This document shows, one piece after another, positions 61,864-64,000 of a stretch of 64,000 bases of DNA (position 1 is its first letter; every line of letters starts with the position of its first letter). The notes below the pieces were generated by a model, which made no database searches, was not told the origin of the DNA, and saw only the letters and a program-made list of their open reading frames with translations. The stretch is from Streptomyces sp. NBC_00539 (GTDB lineage Bacteria > Actinomycetota > Actinomycetes > Streptomycetales > Streptomycetaceae): positions 62,001 through 126,000 of the forward strand of contig NZ_CP107811.1 of NCBI RefSeq assembly GCF_036346105.1, given 5' to 3'. The position numbers and the translations under genes are program-made.

Positions 61864-63207
61864 TCAGTAGGCGCCGTACGGGCTCCAGCCGCGGAGGAAC
61901 GGCTTCAGATCGTCGGCGCGGGGTTCGGGGATCCGTGGGAGCCGAAGCTGCTGAAACCTCGGATGGGCGCGGGCCACGTGTTCCGTGGCCCACTGCATCC
62001 ACTCCTCAGCCGCCGTTCGTTCCGGTCCAGGTGGCAACGTCGCCACGTGCGCGCGGGCGGCTTCCAGATACTCGCCCAGGCGTGTCGCGCGGCGCCAAGC
62101 AGCCTCTGGCAAGTCCAGCTGTCGGACACGGTAGTCCTCGGCGTACTGGTCGCGGACCTCGGCCATCGCGGCTTCCCAACGCAAGTGCTTCTGGAGTGCC
62201 TGCTCAAGATCGGCCAAGCGCTTACGCTCGGCCGCCTCACCACGCAATCCGATCTCGTGGACGATCTCTGAGAGCTGCTCCTCCAGGAGACGCTCGGAGT
62301 TGTCCGCCCACTCGGACCCATGGCGGGCATGGCCGCCTCGAAGGTCGAACCGCAGCCGATTGGAGGGTGTGTAGTCGTAACGGGGGATCATGACCCAGGA
62401 GTACCTCTTGGCTTCTTCGAGTTCCTCGTCCGTCGGAACGTGCTCGCTGCGGTCCTTCTCCTGGACCACTCGGAACTCGACCGTCTCCCCCTGGGCTTTG
62501 ATCGTGAAGTGTGGATCATGCGGAAGGCGGCGGTTATGCCGCGGTCCCGCGCCCACAGTGCCGGCAGCACAGGTGTGGCCGTTGCGTTCGACCGCGGTGA
62601 GGAGCGCGTGCACGATCCGCAGAGCGCGTTGCTGGACTGGCCGTGTCAGCCCGAGCGGTTGCTTTGCCTTCCGCATCGCCTGGACGACGGCATGCGGACG
62701 GGTCAGCCGTACCGGCACCACTACCGGTTCCAGAACCGTCAGGCGCCACGCGGGAATGTCCACGAGCTTGATCTCGACACCCTCAGGGCACTTCCAGTAC
62801 TGCAGCTCTTTGGTCTCCTGGATCCGTCCGGATCGGCTCGCCGACGCGGCACGGCTCAACCAGGCGTCGGCGTCGGGGCCCGACCTCAGGATCCTGCCGC
62901 CGGCTGCCTGCAGCTCCTCCAAGAGCTGATCGGTGAACGTCTTACGGGGCTGCTGCGGAACACCGGGTGGCGAAGATGGCGTGGTGACCTTGGGCAGCCG
63001 GGGGATGGGAAGCGCTCGCGTCGGGGATTTCGGTGCGGGGTAGGTGCCATGGGCCAGGTAATGGCGCCCAGCGTCGGTCAGGGCCGCCGTCCACACCCCA
63101 CTACGCCTGGATACCTTGACCAGTCCACGGTTCTGCAGGGCCTGGCAGCTCGTCTTGTACGTGGTGGCGGTCCCTTCGGAACATCCCTTTCCGACCCACT
63201 CCAGCAC
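61864..63207 (-). CDS. large hypothetical protein with N-terminal winged-helix-like domain, 447 aa
   Basis: Start GTG 63207 (LEWVGKGCSEGTATTYKTSC). In-frame sequence EADTQLAV lies just upstream of the GTG but is closed by a TAG, so the N-terminus may be slightly truncated. The first 60 residues look like a winged helix (LQNRGLVKVSRRSGVWTAAL with TDAGRHYLAHGTYP). The middle contains EIKLVDIPAWRLTVLEPVVV and VQQRALRIVHALLTAVERNG, and the C-terminal half is a charged helical region (EEQLSEIVHEIGLRGEAAER). Proteins of this layout in streptomycetes carry misleading PE-PGRS labels; the real function is unknown. Confidence 0.72.
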   Translation of the reverse strand: MLEWVGKGCSEGTATTYKTSCQALQNRGLVKVSRRSGVWTAALTDAGRHYLAHGTYPAPKSPTRALPIPRLPKVTTPSSPPGVPQQPRKTFTDQLLEELQAAGGRILRSGPDADAWLSRAASASRSGRIQETKELQYWKCPEGVEIKLVDIPAWRLTVLEPVVVPVRLTRPHAVVQAMRKAKQPLGLTRPVQQRALRIVHALLTAVERNGHTCAAGTVGAGPRHNRRLPHDPHFTIKAQGETVEFRVVQEKDRSEHVPTDEELEEAKRYSWVMIPRYDYTPSNRLRFDLRGGHARHGSEWADNSERLLEEQLSEIVHEIGLRGEAAERKRLADLEQALQKHLRWEAAMAEVRDQYAEDYRVRQLDLPEAAWRRATRLGEYLEAARAHVATLPPGPERTAAEEWMQWATEHVARAHPRFQQLRLPRIPEPRADDLKPFLRGWSPYGAY

Positions 63208-63387
63208 CGCCAGTTGAGTGTCTGCTTCATCCCGTGCCTTCTACCGGTCGACAAGTTCGGCCCGGGACCCCGCCGTTCGGTGAGACCGGCCGGCAGCCGG
63301 TGAACTCGACAAGCCGCTCCAGGAGATCTGACCTCACCCACCGCGGAAGGTGATGACGCGGCACCCGCGCCGGCGAGGTGCTCGACC

Positions 63388-63660
63388 TCAGCGTCGGCGC
63401 CACCACCGGCGCGGCTCCTGCGGCCCGGCGGCCGGGGTGGGGAGGGAGGGTGGTGCGATCCGGTCCGCCTCCACGCCGAGCTTGTGGGGGTGAACGCACG
63501 CCGGGATGCCGTCGGCGGTGTACCGGTAGCCGTCGGCCGGGTCGAAGGGGCACTCCCGGGAGGGCCGGTCGTAGACGACGAACGCGGCACGCGGTAGCCG
63601 TAGCGCGGGGCAGGTCGCGCACGCGGGGTGGTCCGGGTCCGTCACGAACGGCGTCTGCAT
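63388..63660 (-). CDS. hypothetical protein, 90 aa, with CxxC motif
   Basis: MQTPFVTDPDHPACATCPAL, FVVYDRPSRECPFDPADGYR and YTADGIPACVHPHKLGVEAD. Five or so Cys (ACATC, EC, AC) suggest a zinc-binding fold. The Pro/Arg-rich tail is low complexity. The ATG at 63660 is preceded by GTCCCGGC, a poor site. Function unknown. Confidence 0.55.
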   Translation of the reverse strand: MQTPFVTDPDHPACATCPALRLPRAAFVVYDRPSRECPFDPADGYRYTADGIPACVHPHKLGVEADRIAPPSLPTPAAGPQEPRRWWRRR

Positions 63661-63799
63661 GCCGGGACGGTAGCGGCACCGGCATCCGGCCGGAACACAT
63701 ACGGAACACATGCGGAGAGGTCCCACCCGATCCGGGTGGGGCCGCTCCGCATGTGTGAAGGTCCATGGCACCACGGTGCGCCACCACACGGGACGCGGG

Positions 63800-64000
63800 T
63801 CAGACCGCGCTCCCGGACACCCGCACGACCCTGCGCATGACCGCGGGGGCGAGGGCGTAGCCGACGCCGAGCCAGACCAGGGCGTACAGCCAGCCGCCGA
63901 GGACGTCGCTGGGCCAGTGCACGCCGAGGTAGATCCGGCTGAGTCCGACGACGACGGCCCAGCAGGCCATGAGTGCGCAGCCGGTCCTGGCGAGGATGGG
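63800..64000 (-). CDS. PAP2-family phosphatase, C-terminal part (runs off window end)
   Basis: The reverse strand ends with [20 protein letters not shown] and [22 protein letters not shown][10 protein letters not shown] is the third catalytic motif of PAP2 phosphatases (the His accepts the phosphate), and two membrane helices surround it. The enzyme probably dephosphorylates a lipid phosphate at the membrane. The N-terminal part lies outside the window. Confidence 0.85.
   Translation of the reverse strand, partial: PILARTGCALMACWAVVVGLSRIYLGVHWPSDVLGGWLYALVWLGVGYALAPAVMRRVVRVSGSAV

Overview
The window looks like Streptomyces or a very close relative. It is strongly GC-rich, GTG starts and overlapping start/stop codons are common, and the recognisable families are typical of that genus (SigJ-type sigma tail, CsbD, DUF6228, DUF5996, SpoIIE/STAS/HATPase regulators, Streptomyces-type IS5, IS256, IS701 and Tn3 relatives). 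Gene order is broken up by transposase relics and by many truncated or frameshifted genes. That suggests an unstable accessory region such as a chromosome arm or large plasmid; this is inference, as no telomere, origin or conjugation genes are visible.

Layout. 0-5.4 kb: an FAD-linked oxidase running off the start, a cut-off ctaD, small membrane proteins, and a flotillin preceded by an NfeD-like gene. 5.8-10.7 kb: two related small membrane proteins with a third between them, then a tight operon of cation:proton antiporter, CBS-pair protein and ArsB/SLC13-type permease. 10.7-14.5 kb: decayed fragments, an intact GT2 glycosyltransferase and a broken sulfatase. 15.7-18.15 kb: IS701-like sequence with inverted ends, then an IS256 relic split by a well-preserved 899-bp IS5-family element. 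18.3-22.2 kb: a MarR/DUF1398 divergent pair and a two-component system broken by a stop codon and frameshifts. 22.2-28.9 kb: MBL-fold hydrolase, SDR fragment, two DNA-ligase tails, secreted lectin, cold-shock protein, secreted glycine-rich protein, a GAF gene split by an inversion and a secreted lamin-tail protein. 29.3-33.5 kb: two leucine-rich-repeat-variant (LRV) proteins. 34-37.5 kb: GNAT, recombinase tail, orphan periplasmic-binding-type protein and a graveyard of IS5/IS110/Tn3 pieces. 37.8-39.6 kb: SpoIIE phosphatase plus STAS antagonist. 39.9-43.4 kb: DUF6228 pair, IS5 remnant, TPR-type and Ku remnants. 43.8-47.8 kb: a transaldolase with an extra C-terminal domain followed by transketolase. 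48.4-64 kb: frameshifted Zn-alcohol dehydrogenase, CsbD, sigma-factor and methyltransferase tails, reductase, serine hydrolase, GNAT, DUF5996, VOC, DUF1963, HATPase regulator, a 447-aa unknown and the end of a PAP2 phosphatase.

How genes may work together. The antiporter/CBS/permease operon looks like one ion-homeostasis unit with an adenylate-sensing subunit. Tal and Tkt form a non-oxidative pentose-phosphate pair. SpoIIE + STAS (and, 20 kb away, an RsbW-type HATPase) belong to partner-switching stress regulation. The ligase tails and Ku remnant are leftovers of a non-homologous end-joining set.

Caution. Most frameshifts I could reconstruct are single-base gains or losses in or beside short G or C runs. 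They may be real decay or assembly errors, so several genes called broken here could be intact in the organism.
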